Numbered from the stretch's first letter, positions 35,725-44,225 are shown. The stretch: 64,000 nt of DNA from Sphingobacteriales bacterium (GCA_014763615.1 JACXVB010000013.1:21275-85274), one strand, 5' to 3'. A program made the numbers and translations. Notes: a model not told the origin generated them from the letters alone.

Positions 35725-37074
35725 TTATAGCAATAATTTGGAGGCTAAGCCCAATAAAAGTAAGAATCCGAAGACATCTGTAAAGGTGGTGATGATGATG
35801 GAAGAGGCAATGGCAGGGTCTATCCCTACCCTTTTTAAGAGTAAAGGAATGCCGGCACCCGTAATTCCGGCAATGATTAAGTTCCCTGTCATGGCTAAAA
35901 AAATTACTAAACCTAATAGAGGGCTGCCATCGTAAAAGAAAGCAAAGGCAAATACGATTAATCCGTTTACTGCTCCATTAATAAAGCCCACAGTTAATTC
36001 TTTAATCACTGTACGATAAGCTTGCGAATCGGTTAAATCACTTAAAGTAATTCTACGTACGGTGACGGCTAAAGCTTGTGTTGCCGCGTTTCCGCCCATC
36101 CCGGCAATAATCGTCATATAACCTGCTAAAACTACAATCTTAGAAACCGTTGGCTCAAAATATCTGATTACTGAAGAAGCCAAAAATGCAGTACCTAAAT
36201 TGAGTATTAACCAAGGCAAACGAGATTTTACGGCTTCTATCCAATTACCGCTCAATTCTTCATCTTCAGAAACCCCTGCAATCTTCAACATATCCTCGGT
36301 ATTCTCTTCTTCCATTACGTCGATCACGTCGTCAAAGGTTACACGACCGAGTAAACGCATGTTCACATCCACTACGGGAATACTGGTCAGGTTATATTGA
36401 GAGATTAAATCGGCTACTTCTTCCTGATCTACATCGGCTCTAACGTAGATAAAATCGGTATTCACCAAATCAGCCACTTTAGCATTAGCTTTGGATTTGA
36501 TGATGTCTTTTAAAGAAACAATTCCTTGCAGTACATTATCATCATGAACTACATAAATGGTATAAAATTCTTCAATTTCTTCACTTTGCAGAATGATTTG
36601 ATCAATGGCCTGCTTTTTAGACATTTCAGCATCCACTTTAATCACTTGGGTGTTCATCAAACCACCCGCAGTATCTTCTGGATAAGTTAAGAGGTTACGG
36701 ATATTCACCGCATCTTCTTTATCCATCTCCTCCAAAATTTCCTGCTGATCTTCGGCATCCATTTGAGAGATGATATCCGTAGCGTCATCATAATCCAGCT
36801 CCTCAATAATCTCCTGACGCTTTTCGGCATCAATCTCTATCAATAATTCTTCTGGGTGTGCCTCATGACTCATTTCTGAAATGATTTCAGAAGCTAAATC
36901 GGCAGGTAAAAGATGGATGATTTTCTTTTGATCTTCCAAAGAGATAGACTCAAAAATAATGGCAATTTCTGAAGCATGATAATCCTCAAGAAGTAATAAT
37001 AATTCTTCTTCAGAACCCTCAAGGGCCTGTTTTATCTTTTGGATGTCGGTTTTATCTAGCTCGAAAGATTGCAT
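35725..37074 (-). CDS. mgtE: MgtE family magnesium transporter
   Basis: 449 residues, normal. The N-terminal MgtE_N domain (about 15-135, acidic repeats EEMDKEDAVNIRNLL) and two CBS domains (about 140-255, including ERADVDQEEVADLI and LLGRVTFDDVIDVMEEE) sense cytoplasmic Mg2+. The pore domain has five helices with the MAGMGGNAATQALAVTVRR signature and the Gly/Asn/Ala pore lining. It should be a Mg2+ channel, open at low Mg2+. It is in the same orientation as bioB downstream; the CorA gene follows the mobile island 1.9 kb away. Confidence 0.94.
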   Translation of the reverse strand: MQSFELDKTDIQKIKQALEGSEEELLLLLEDYHASEIAIIFESISLEDQKKIIHLLPADLASEIISEMSHEAHPEELLIEIDAEKRQEIIEELDYDDATDIISQMDAEDQQEILEEMDKEDAVNIRNLLTYPEDTAGGLMNTQVIKVDAEMSKKQAIDQIILQSEEIEEFYTIYVVHDDNVLQGIVSLKDIIKSKANAKVADLVNTDFIYVRADVDQEEVADLISQYNLTSIPVVDVNMRLLGRVTFDDVIDVMEEENTEDMLKIAGVSEDEELSGNWIEAVKSRLPWLILNLGTAFLASSVIRYFEPTVSKIVVLAGYMTIIAGMGGNAATQALAVTVRRITLSDLTDSQAYRTVIKELTVGFINGAVNGLIVFAFAFFYDGSPLLGLVIFLAMTGNLIIAGITGAGIPLLLKRVGIDPAIASSIIITTFTDVFGFLLLLGLASKLLL

Positions 37075-37386
37075 TGCTGCTAAATTAAGGTTAAAGGTTT
37101 AAAATGTAAGCTTTCGCTGATAATATTTTTCAATGATGTTTATTTCAGCTTTGTCATCCTTATGCCTATCAGGATCATTCATTGCGCAAGTCTTGGCGGG
37201 TTGAATGTGCAAAAGCCTCACTTGTGTGCATGAATTAAAAGGCAACAGTCTCCAATTGCTCTTTGCCATCACTCGGAAGACTGGCGCTAGTGAGTGGTAA
37301 CGAGTCTGAAGACTCTTTTCTATTCCTTAAATCCTTTTCACGCTGTGCTTAAGACTAAGGACAGTTGGGGTATGAGTGGTTATTCT
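37075..37386. other. Intergenic repeat region left of the mobile island
   Basis: 312 bases with no gene. It contains a GTCATCC..TATGCC..GGAT repeat fragment (37150-37170), a short GAGTCT/AGACTC palindrome at 37302-37315 and the first copy of a 54-base direct repeat (37241-37294) whose second copy lies right of the island at 38925-38978. Confidence 0.7.
37241..37294 (+). repeat. 54-base direct repeat flanking the island, left copy
   Basis: GGCAACAGTC at the start and CTGGCGCTAGTGAG at the end match 38925-38978 in the same orientation, with about 6 mismatches between. The two copies bracket the HNH remnant, the RAYT and the 168-base palindrome. Confidence 0.85.
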
Positions 37387-37660
37387 TTAAAATAAATGTA
37401 TTTTGTTAATTGGGTTATTGTTCTTTTTCTCTGAATTGTCGCCCCAAACCATTAAAACAAGATTGCCAATGTTGTTCACGAATTTGTTTTGAAATACTTC
37501 GTCATATTTTGTGAAATTTGGGTCTCTTGGTGTAATATGGTCAGTTGTGTTTTCTAAACGTTTTGCGTTGAATTTATTTTTAAAGTCCAACGGTGTCATT
37601 TGTCTTGTTCGGTGGGCTTGGTGCGGATGGGCAAAATAAAATGTGCCTCTTGCGGGGTGG
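37387..37660 (-). pseudogene. Remnant of a DUF1524/HNH-type (GmrSD-like C-terminal) nuclease
   Basis: The minus-strand frame ends with TTDHITPRDPNFTKYDEVF, then NKFVNNIGNLVLMVWGDNSE. The DHI and xGNLxLM...NS pattern is that of DUF1524, the HNH module found at the end of DUF262/GmrSD restriction enzymes. Only about 60-90 residues of it are present; the part before (to 37830) reads through a repeat palindrome and has no nuclease sequence, so this is a truncated fragment. It indicates that a type IV-like restriction gene once lay here or was carried in. The exact left limit is uncertain. Confidence 0.55.
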
Positions 37661-37783
37661 CTTAAAATTGTTTTTAAAAAATGTGCGGTGGGAAAAAAAT
37701 AAAAAACATAAGGTCGGTCAGCGTGTCGGTTTAGAAGCTGTCCGTTTGTATTATCGTTTCTATGTCTTTGTTCCCCTTCGCTA

Positions 37784-37805
37784 GTGCGAGCTTGCAGCTC
37801 GTACT
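37784..37805. repeat. REP-like palindrome, left of RAYT
   Basis: A 22-base imperfect palindrome (core GCGAGCTTGCAGCTCG) that is the reverse complement, with one mismatch, of 38381-38402. It lies 14 bases past the RAYT stop. Confidence 0.85.
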
Positions 37806-37819
37806 TTAACTTTTTTATT

Positions 37820-38368
37820 TTATCCCACAAAATCTATTTCCAAAACTCCTTTACCTCCACAGTAATCTATTGCACTACTGTATTTCCAAAAATGTGCTTC
37901 TGTTACAAAACCTGACACTACTGGGTTCTGATGGATATAATCTACTTTTTGATCTATTACTTCTGCACTCCATAATTCTATTGGCTTATTATGTTGTTGC
38001 CAGAATTGTCTTTTTTTAACATTACTATTCTTTAAACCAGCCCGCCCCATTAACCAAAGCATCCATTCTCTTCTGCTTTCTTGCATATTATTTTCAATTT
38101 CTGCTTGTAAAGCTTTGGAAGTAAACATTTTTAAGCTTTTTAACACTTCGCCCGGATTTCCATCTTTTGCTCTAAATATTAAATGTACATGGCTCGGCAT
38201 GATACACCAGCAGTATAACTCCATTCCCTTTTCTTTTCTGCAATAAGATAAACTTTCTACTAACTTGTTAAAATATAAATCACGCACAAAAACATCTATC
38301 CAATATACTGTTGCAAAACTTACAAAGTAGAGTCCTTCTTTATTGTAAAATTTATATTTTCTACTCAT
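37820..38368 (-). CDS. REP-associated tyrosine transposase (Y1, IS200-like)
   Basis: 182 residues. The HUH nuclease motif is MPSHVHLIF (His60, His62) and the catalytic Tyr is in VDYIHQNPVVSGFV (Tyr144); GNPGEVLKSLKMFTSKAL is the conserved middle block. The length and the flanking hairpins mark it as a RAYT, not an IS200/IS605 pair with TnpB. RAYTs nick single-stranded DNA at REP hairpins and are usually domesticated. Both inverted palindromes flank it closely (14 bases after the stop, 12 before the start), so this is a complete REPtron-like unit. Catalytic residues are intact. Confidence 0.92.
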   Translation of the reverse strand: MSRKYKFYNKEGLYFVSFATVYWIDVFVRDLYFNKLVESLSYCRKEKGMELYCWCIMPSHVHLIFRAKDGNPGEVLKSLKMFTSKALQAEIENNMQESRREWMLWLMGRAGLKNSNVKKRQFWQQHNKPIELWSAEVIDQKVDYIHQNPVVSGFVTEAHFWKYSSAIDYCGGKGVLEIDFVG

Positions 38369-38380
38369 TGATATTTAAAT

Positions 38381-38402
38381 AGTACGAGCTACAAGCTCGC
38401 AC
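38381..38402. repeat. REP-like palindrome, right of RAYT
   Basis: Imperfect palindrome with core ACGAGCTACAAGCTCG; inverted copy of the left palindrome with one mismatch. It sits in the RAYT leader and could form part of its promoter or 5' mRNA hairpin. Confidence 0.85.
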
Positions 38403-38710
38403 CAGCTTGGGGGGAGGCATAACGGTTGTATATGCGCATGTTTTGTGCTTGTAATCTCTTTTATTTTTATCCATTAAATTGATTAAAGAAAAGCCTTTTT
38501 CTCCTACCTCACAAAAAAATATCATGAGCAACAAATCTATTTCACAGGTGCTTTTCTTCGGTATCGTAAAAATAAATATAAGAGAAAGAGCCAGTTAAAA
38601 ACAAAAAAAATGAAAAATATCATTTTTCTGGTATTGCATAATTATTTCTTATGTGTTAATTTAAGGTATTTAATTTATTCTAAAATATCTATGTTACTTA
38701 ACTCGTTTAA

Positions 38711-38878
38711 GTGTTCCACAGGATCAATAAATCCTTTTTGAAAACAAAGAACTGCGTCCAGAAATAAGAAGTTTAATTCTGTTTATTAACCATCATTAAA
38801 ATTAAAGTATTTTCTTTAATTCCCGGACAGAGTCCTCATTTATCATTTTAAGATTTATTGATCCTGAAAAAGGAACAC
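38711..38878. repeat. 168-base imperfect palindrome (MITE-like or structured RNA)
   Basis: The outer arms are GTGTTCC (38711-38717) with GGAACAC (38872-38878) and a perfect 15-base pair CAGGATCAATAAATC (38719-38733) with 38852-38866. Inside, CTGCGTCC..GAAAT (752-765 region) partly pairs with CCCGGACAGAG (822-832 region), and ATTAAAG/CTTTAAT (38801-38807/38814-38820) forms its own hairpin. Whether this is a dead insertion element, a MITE or an RNA cannot be decided. Confidence 0.75.
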
Positions 38879-38924
38879 TCAAACCAGTTTGGGAAGACTT
38901 GCGTCAATAATGAAAATTGGTAAA

Positions 38925-38978
38925 TGGCAACAGTCACCTATTGCTCTTTGCCACTATTCGGAAGACTGGCGCTAGTGA
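38925..38978 (+). repeat. 54-base direct repeat flanking the island, right copy
   Basis: Right copy of the repeat at 37241-37294, in the same orientation. It is followed by GTCTTCCG, which pairs with an internal CGGAAGAC to make an 8-base stem. CorA ends 26 bases further on. Confidence 0.85.
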
Positions 38979-39004
38979 GGGTCTTCCGCCAAGGATAAAC
39001 TTAT

Positions 39005-40174
39005 CTAATCTCTAAACCAGCCCCTTTTTGCAAAATACCAAATTTGGAAAATGGCAATCAGCAACATCCCTCCTAAAACATAGAGATAACCATTGTGGAT
39101 ATACAATTCGGGCATATTGTTGGCTAACACTTTTCCGGTCACGGGGTCTTGTCTTTGGAAATTCATCCCGTAAACCCCTGCAATAAAAGTAAGCGGAATA
39201 AAGATGGCTGAAATGATGGTTAAAGTTTTCATCACCTCATTCATTTTATTACTTATCAAAGAAAGGTACAAATCCAACAAACTGGAGGCGGTTTCTTTCA
39301 TACTTTCAATTAAATCAATCGCTTGAATACTGTGGTCATAAGCGTCTCTGATAAAAACTTTTGTATCCTCAGTAATTAAAACACTATTGGTTCTTAAAAG
39401 CTCATTGAGTTTGTCTCGCTCGGGCCAAGCAGCTCTGCGCATAGAAATGACTAACTTCTTAACGCCTTGTATGCGGTACATCAATAATTTTCTGGGTTTT
39501 TGGTAAAGATGGTCTTCTATCATTTCTAGCTCCTCACCTAAACGGTTGGCAATGGTAAAATAATGATCCATCACGGTATCCATTAAAGCATATAATAAAT
39601 AGGAAGCACCTAATGCCCTGATATTGCCCTTCACGCTCTTTCTTAAGCGGTTTCTCACCGGATCTAGCACATCATCATAATCTTCCTGAAAAGAGATGAC
39701 TAATTTTGGGAAAAGTAAAAATGAAAGCTGTTCATTTTTTAGTTGTAAACCTCTATCTAGTTCTAACATTCTACTGGTGATGAACAGATAATCCTCATAA
39801 TCCTGCACTTTTGGTCGCTGATAAGTATTTACTACATCTTCTAGCACCAAAGGATTGACCTTAAAATGTATTTGCATGGTATTCAATACCTCTTGTGTTC
39901 CTAAACCTTTAATGTCTAGCCAATGGCTACGTTCTGGGTAGTGTGCCATAAATTGCAAAGCTTCATCAATACTAGTAGTTTGCAATTCATCTAAATGTTC
40001 TTCATCATAAGAATACACAAAAAGCTTACTGCTAAGCGCATTATCGTTAATATAATAAGTGCCGGGGCCTTGTCCTGGTGGGTTTTTTCGCTTAGGTTGT
40101 ATCACACGGAAGCGTGGAATTTTAAGTTTTGATAAGGTATGAGGCAGTTGTGTAAATTGATCTTTGATATCCAT
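39005..40174 (-). CDS. corA: CorA family magnesium/cobalt transporter
   Basis: 389 residues from ATG 40174; an upstream in-frame ATG at 40237 would add a 21-residue hydrophobic tail-like start and is judged too early. A long N-terminal cytoplasmic domain (about 1-300) of alpha/beta and coiled-coil helices (DHLYQKPRKLLMYRIQGVKKL) is followed by two C-terminal membrane helices; TFIAGVYGMNFQ contains the GMN selectivity motif at the end of the first one. It should form a pentameric Mg2+ (or Co2+/Ni2+) channel. MgtE, the other Mg2+ channel, is 1.9 kb away on the same strand across the mobile island. Confidence 0.94.
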   Translation of the reverse strand: MDIKDQFTQLPHTLSKLKIPRFRVIQPKRKNPPGQGPGTYYINDNALSSKLFVYSYDEEHLDELQTTSIDEALQFMAHYPERSHWLDIKGLGTQEVLNTMQIHFKVNPLVLEDVVNTYQRPKVQDYEDYLFITSRMLELDRGLQLKNEQLSFLLFPKLVISFQEDYDDVLDPVRNRLRKSVKGNIRALGASYLLYALMDTVMDHYFTIANRLGEELEMIEDHLYQKPRKLLMYRIQGVKKLVISMRRAAWPERDKLNELLRTNSVLITEDTKVFIRDAYDHSIQAIDLIESMKETASSLLDLYLSLISNKMNEVMKTLTIISAIFIPLTFIAGVYGMNFQRQDPVTGKVLANNMPELYIHNGYLYVLGGMLLIAIFQIWYFAKRGWFRD

Positions 40175-40273
40175 CTTGTAAATTAAGAAATAGCAATATC
40201 TGATGAAATTAAGCTTTTTGTTTGAAAAACTCATCAAAAGCCATTCAAGAAGAATATAAATGCTAAAACCTAT

Positions 40274-40747
40274 TTAAAATTGAAGGAGCGCTAAAATTTG
40301 AGTGAGGCCTTGTTCATCCTCCTCATCAAAATGATTCAAATGTTCACTATCCACATCTAAAACGCCAAACACCACGCCATCTTTTAAGATAGGTAATACT
40401 ATTTCTGATTGCGATAAACTGCTGCAAGCAATATGACCAGGGAATTGATTTACATCGGGTACAATCAATGTTTTAGCTTCTGCCCAAGCAGTGCCACAAA
40501 CCCCTCTTCCTTTTTGGATACGAGTGCAGGCCACCGGACCTTGAAAAGGCGCTAATACCAATTCTTCATTTTTCACCAAATAAAATCCCACCCAAAACCA
40601 GTTAAACTGTTCTTTTAAAGCAGCACATACATTCGCCATGTTGGCTACCAAGTCGGTTTCTCCGGTTACTAAACCTTCTATTTGTGGAATTAGCGACTGA
40701 TATTGAGTTTTTTTATCTCCTTTAATGATTTGTAAGTCTTCTGCCAT
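40274..40747 (-). CDS. msrC: Free methionine-(R)-sulfoxide reductase (GAF domain)
   Basis: 157 residues, a single GAF domain of fRMsr type. The three conserved Cys are present: Cys74 in PVACTRIQKG, Cys84 in RGVCGTAWAE (catalytic) and Cys108 in GHIACSSLSQSE, corresponding to Cys84, 94 and 118 of the E. coli enzyme. VLDVDSEHLNHFDEED at the C-terminus is the substrate pocket. It reduces free methionine-R-sulfoxide with thioredoxin. It lies alone, 100 bases upstream of corA's start, divergent from the metalloprotease. Confidence 0.93.
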   Translation of the reverse strand: MAEDLQIIKGDKKTQYQSLIPQIEGLVTGETDLVANMANVCAALKEQFNWFWVGFYLVKNEELVLAPFQGPVACTRIQKGRGVCGTAWAEAKTLIVPDVNQFPGHIACSSLSQSEIVLPILKDGVVFGVLDVDSEHLNHFDEEDEQGLTQILALLQF

Positions 40748-40852
40748 GTAGCAAAACTACAACAAAGCCAGCTTTTACTTTAAAATTCTATTGATAATTT
40801 TACAAGAACTATCATTTCAATTTTTTATCTTGTTTGCTTAAATAATCACTTT

Positions 40853-43285
40853 ATGAAAAGAATGATACCCCTATTCTTACTGATTTTATCTGCTCAGTTC
40901 CTTTTGGCGCAAAATATTGATAACAAAACCAAAACTTTTAAAAAATATCCTGGCTATTTCAATTTCTATTGGGATGAAGCCAATGGAAAAGTGTTTTTAG
41001 AGGTGGATAAATTTAATCAAGAGTTTCTGTATGTAAGCTCTTTACCTTTTGGTATCGGATCTAATGATTTAGGTTTAGACCGTGGGCAAATTGGCGAGCA
41101 AAAGATATTGAAGTTTGTAAAGATTGGCCCGAAAGTATTGCTGCAACAACCCAATTATGATTATCGGGCCATTACTCAGAATGAGGACGAACGTAAATCG
41201 GTAGAACAAGCTTTTGCCAGTTCGGTAATTTGGGGATTTAAAGTAGAAGCCGAAGATGAAGGTAAAGCTTTGATAGATTTAACCCCTTTTTTGATGCGTG
41301 ATGTGCATCAGATTGGCGATAAACTAGCGGCAATGGGACAAGGAAATTACCATACCGACGAAGGTCGCTCGGCAGTATATCTCCCAAACACCAAAAACTT
41401 CCCAGAAAATACCGAGTTTGAATCCATCATTACTTTAGTAGGAAATGCCAAAGGAAGAGAAATTAGCTCGGTTACGCCAGATCCTGATGCCATAACCGTA
41501 CACACGCATCAATCCTTTATACAACTACCAGATAATCATTATCAACCAAGAGCTTATGATGTGAGATCGGGTTATTTAGGGATGCAGTTTATGGATTTTG
41601 CTACGCCTATCTCCCAACCTATTGTAAAGCGTTTTATTGAGCGTCATCGATTAGAGAAAAAGAACCCGAATTCCAAAATCAGCGAAGCTAAAAAACCCAT
41701 AATTTATTATTTAGATCGTGGAGCACCAGAACCTGTTCGTTCTGCTTTAATGGAAGGGGCTTCATGGTGGAATCAAGCTTTTGAAGCGGCCGGCTATAAA
41801 AATGCATTTCAAGTAAAACTTCTACCAGAAGGTGTTGACCCTATGGATATCAGATACAATTTGATTCAATGGGTGCATCGTTCTACCAGAGGTTGGTCTT
41901 ATGGCGCTTCCATTACCGATCCTCGTACCGGAGAAATCATCAAGGGGCAAGTTTCCTTAGGCTCGCTCAGGGTTCGTCAAGATTATCTGATTGCACAAGG
42001 ATTAATTCAGCCTTTCGGCGATGGTAAAAATGATACCACTGAACTGATGAACATGTCTTTGGCCCGCATTCGTCAGTTAGCCGCTCATGAAGTGGGACAT
42101 ACTTTAGGTTTGATGCACAACTATGCGGCGAGTACTAAAGATCGTTCTTCGGTGATGGATTATCCTTTTCCGCATATAGAGATGAATGCCGAAGGTAAAA
42201 TTGATTTATCCAATGCTTATGCAGTAGGTATTGGAGATTGGGATAAAAGAGCCATTATTTATGGTTACCAAGATTTCCCCGAAGGAACGGATGAACATCA
42301 AGCTTTAAATAATATCATTCAACAAACTTATAAACAAGGCTTAGTCTTTATTTCAGATCAAGATGCTCGCCCAGAAGGAAGCGCACATCCAAACGCACAT
42401 TTATGGGATGATGGAACCGACCCTGTGACGAGTTTGCAGAATTTGATGAACATCAGAAAAGTATTATTAAATCGCTTTTCAGCGGATGCTATCCCTACTG
42501 GTGCCCCAATGGCTACCTTAGAAGAAGTGTTAGTTCCGATTTATTTATTGCATCGCTACCAAGTGGAGGCCGTTTCTAAGATTGTGGGCGGTTTAAATTA
42601 TACTTATGCAGTTAAAGGAGATGGACAAACGCTTACCTCATTCATCCGCCCAGAATATCAGATGGCAGCTTTAAAAGAACTGTTGAATGTATTGAGTCCA
42701 GAAAACTTAAGCATACCAGAGAAACTCATAGCGCAAATACCTCCTCGCCCAGTGGGTTATCCAAGAACCAGAGAAACCTTTAAAGCCAATACAGGCTTAA
42801 CGTTTGATCCTTTGGCGGCAGCCGAGAGTTTAACCAATACCACTTTAGGTTTACTGTTAAACCCTCAACGCTTAGAGCGGATTATAGAACACCACGCCAG
42901 AGATGCCGCTCAACCAGATTTAAATACTATTTTAAATCAACTTACCTATCAAACTATTAAACAGCCGGTAATGAATACCGCCAACTTTAATGGAGAGCTC
43001 TTTAGAATGGAGCAAGTAGCTACACTAAAGCAGATATTGAACTTATTAGCTTCGGATAGAACTTCGGATAATGTGAAAGCTTATTTATTTTTCACGCTAA
43101 ATGATATAAAAAGATTTTTAGATAGAAGAAGTGATGTGAATTATGGAAAAGATTTTGAATTCGGAACTTATGAGCTGATGAATAATTTGATTAGAAGATT
43201 TGAACAACACCCAGAAACATTTAAGTTACCAGAGCCTTTACCGATGCCAGATGGCTCTCCTATTGGCGATGAGGATAATTTTTAA
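40853..43285 (+). CDS. Secreted zinc metalloprotease (DUF5117/DUF4953 type)
   Basis: 810 residues. Signal peptide MKRMIPLFLLILSAQFLLAQ. DKTKTFKKYPGYFNFYWDEA and LPFGIGSNDLGLDRGQIGE open the N-terminal DUF5117-like region (to about 200). The catalytic core has AAHEVGHTLGLMHNYAAS (HExxHxxGxxH zincin, about 420-431) and the Met-turn-like SVMDYPFP. The C-terminal half (about 550-810) is helical. The family is common in Bacteroidota (called zinc-dependent metalloprotease or DUF4953) and the natural substrate is unknown; the localisation is periplasmic or outer surface. Two sigma-factor/anti-sigma genes follow 20 bases later, so it may be co-transcribed with them. Confidence 0.88.
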   Translation: MKRMIPLFLLILSAQFLLAQNIDNKTKTFKKYPGYFNFYWDEANGKVFLEVDKFNQEFLYVSSLPFGIGSNDLGLDRGQIGEQKILKFVKIGPKVLLQQPNYDYRAITQNEDERKSVEQAFASSVIWGFKVEAEDEGKALIDLTPFLMRDVHQIGDKLAAMGQGNYHTDEGRSAVYLPNTKNFPENTEFESIITLVGNAKGREISSVTPDPDAITVHTHQSFIQLPDNHYQPRAYDVRSGYLGMQFMDFATPISQPIVKRFIERHRLEKKNPNSKISEAKKPIIYYLDRGAPEPVRSALMEGASWWNQAFEAAGYKNAFQVKLLPEGVDPMDIRYNLIQWVHRSTRGWSYGASITDPRTGEIIKGQVSLGSLRVRQDYLIAQGLIQPFGDGKNDTTELMNMSLARIRQLAAHEVGHTLGLMHNYAASTKDRSSVMDYPFPHIEMNAEGKIDLSNAYAVGIGDWDKRAIIYGYQDFPEGTDEHQALNNIIQQTYKQGLVFISDQDARPEGSAHPNAHLWDDGTDPVTSLQNLMNIRKVLLNRFSADAIPTGAPMATLEEVLVPIYLLHRYQVEAVSKIVGGLNYTYAVKGDGQTLTSFIRPEYQMAALKELLNVLSPENLSIPEKLIAQIPPRPVGYPRTRETFKANTGLTFDPLAAAESLTNTTLGLLLNPQRLERIIEHHARDAAQPDLNTILNQLTYQTIKQPVMNTANFNGELFRMEQVATLKQILNLLASDRTSDNVKAYLFFTLNDIKRFLDRRSDVNYGKDFEFGTYELMNNLIRRFEQHPETFKLPEPLPMPDGSPIGDEDNF

Positions 43286-43305
43286 AGCCATTGTAAGGTA
43301 AAGCA

Positions 43306-43890
43306 ATGATCAGCGACCAAGAAACTAAAACATTGTTAAAACCAGAGTTATGGGTTCAGAATTATGCTGACATCATGTTTTCTTATGCCTTAAGGCGAGT
43401 GAATAACGAAGAAGTGGCTCAAGACTTGGTTCAAGAGGCTTTTTTGGGGGGCTTAAAATCTCAAGCCAATTTTGATGGCAATAGTTCAGAGAAAACATGG
43501 TTAATTGCCATTCTGAAGTTTAAGATTATTGATTATTACAGAAGTAAGAACAAACATCAAAATCAGCCATTGCATCAAGATGATGGTGAAGAAATAGACC
43601 ATTTCTTTTTTGAAGATAACGGTCATTGGAAATCAGAACATGCCATTATTGGTGATTTTGAAAGTGCGGATAGCGCTTTAGAAAAGAAAGAGTTTTATAA
43701 GGTGTTGGATAAATGTTTGAGCATTCTCCCCAATAAACTGGCAACGGTTTTTAAACTCAAAATGTTAATTGAGGAGAAATCTGAAGTGATTTGCGAAATG
43801 CTAAACATCACAGATGCAAATTATTGGGTGATATTACATCGAGCCAAATTGCAATTAAGAAGCTGTATGTCAACTAACTGGAAGAGATGA
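43306..43890 (+). CDS. ECF-type RNA polymerase sigma factor
   Basis: 194 residues. Region 2: DIMFSYALRRVNNEEVAQDLVQEAFLGGL with the -10 recognition Asp/Leu pattern, and the TWLIAILKFKIIDYYR motif. Region 4: LPNKLATVFKLKMLIEEKSEVICEMLNITDANYWVILHRAKLQLR (helix-turn-helix). A linker about 25 residues longer than usual (HQNQPLHQDDGEEID) separates the two. It is 20 bases past the metalloprotease gene and 1 base before its putative anti-sigma gene. The promoters it recognises cannot be told. Confidence 0.88.
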   Translation: MISDQETKTLLKPELWVQNYADIMFSYALRRVNNEEVAQDLVQEAFLGGLKSQANFDGNSSEKTWLIAILKFKIIDYYRSKNKHQNQPLHQDDGEEIDHFFFEDNGHWKSEHAIIGDFESADSALEKKEFYKVLDKCLSILPNKLATVFKLKMLIEEKSEVICEMLNITDANYWVILHRAKLQLRSCMSTNWKR

Positions 43891-43891
43891 T

Positions 43892-44143
43892 ATGAGTGTT
43901 TTATTTAACTGTTTAGAGGCTACAAGATTGATATCTAAAGGTCAGCACCAAAAGCTAAGGACCTATCAACAATTGAGTTTAAACTTCCATTTATCCTTGT
44001 GTAAATATTGTAAATCCTTTCAAAAAGATTTAGATGAGGTGAAGAAACAAATTGCTGAAATAGATGAAGAAAAGGTCTTTTATTTGAATGATAACTTTAA
44101 AACCCACCTCAAAAAGAAGATATTGGAAGAAATCAGTAAATAA
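43892..44143 (+). CDS. Putative anti-sigma factor, small zinc-finger type
   Basis: 83 residues. HLSLCKYCKSFQKDLDEV is a His-x3-Cys-x2-Cys pattern like the anti-sigma zinc finger (zf-HC2) that binds region 4 of an ECF sigma factor; NCLEATRLISKGQHQKL upstream completes the usual helix pair. There is no membrane segment, so it would be a soluble anti-sigma. Its ATG is 1 base after the sigma gene stop, which supports the pairing. The effector that releases the sigma is unknown. Confidence 0.75.
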   Translation: MSVLFNCLEATRLISKGQHQKLRTYQQLSLNFHLSLCKYCKSFQKDLDEVKKQIAEIDEEKVFYLNDNFKTHLKKKILEEISK

Positions 44144-44225
44144 GTTTTCCAATTAAAAGATTCAACATTACACAAGTTATCCACTATTCTTAAAGCTTCA
44201 CTTTATTTCCCGAAATTAGCAGGAA

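Larger units (their letters stand above)
37784..38402 (-). mobile_element. RAYT with flanking inverted palindromes
   Basis: The unit runs from the left palindrome (37784-37805) through the RAYT gene to the right palindrome (38381-38402). The palindromes are inverted with respect to each other, as in BIME/REPtron structures. No target duplication was identified. Confidence 0.7.
38403..39004. other. Non-coding region right of RAYT
   Basis: 602 bases with no supportable gene. It holds an unplaced GCATAACGGTTGTATATGCG stretch (38417-38436), a 24-codon ATG frame (38524-38598) without recognisable features, A/T-rich spacer, the 168-base imperfect palindrome (38711-38878) and the right copy of the 54-base direct repeat (38925-38978), which itself can pair CGGAAGAC (38958-38965) with GTCTTCCG (38980-38987). 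Confidence 0.7.

Noticed and set aside
37661..37830. N-terminal extension of the HNH frame to 37830
   Set aside because: The first part reads through the REP-like palindrome and has no nuclease features; it is not part of the ancestral gene.
38524..38598. A 24-codon ATG frame in the island (MSNKSISQVLFFGIV..)
   Set aside because: Too short with no conserved feature or clear ribosome site; could be a leader peptide, but nothing supports it.
40175..40237. Longer CorA N-terminus
   Set aside because: The extra 21 residues are not in the family, and Met at 40174 begins the normal domain.
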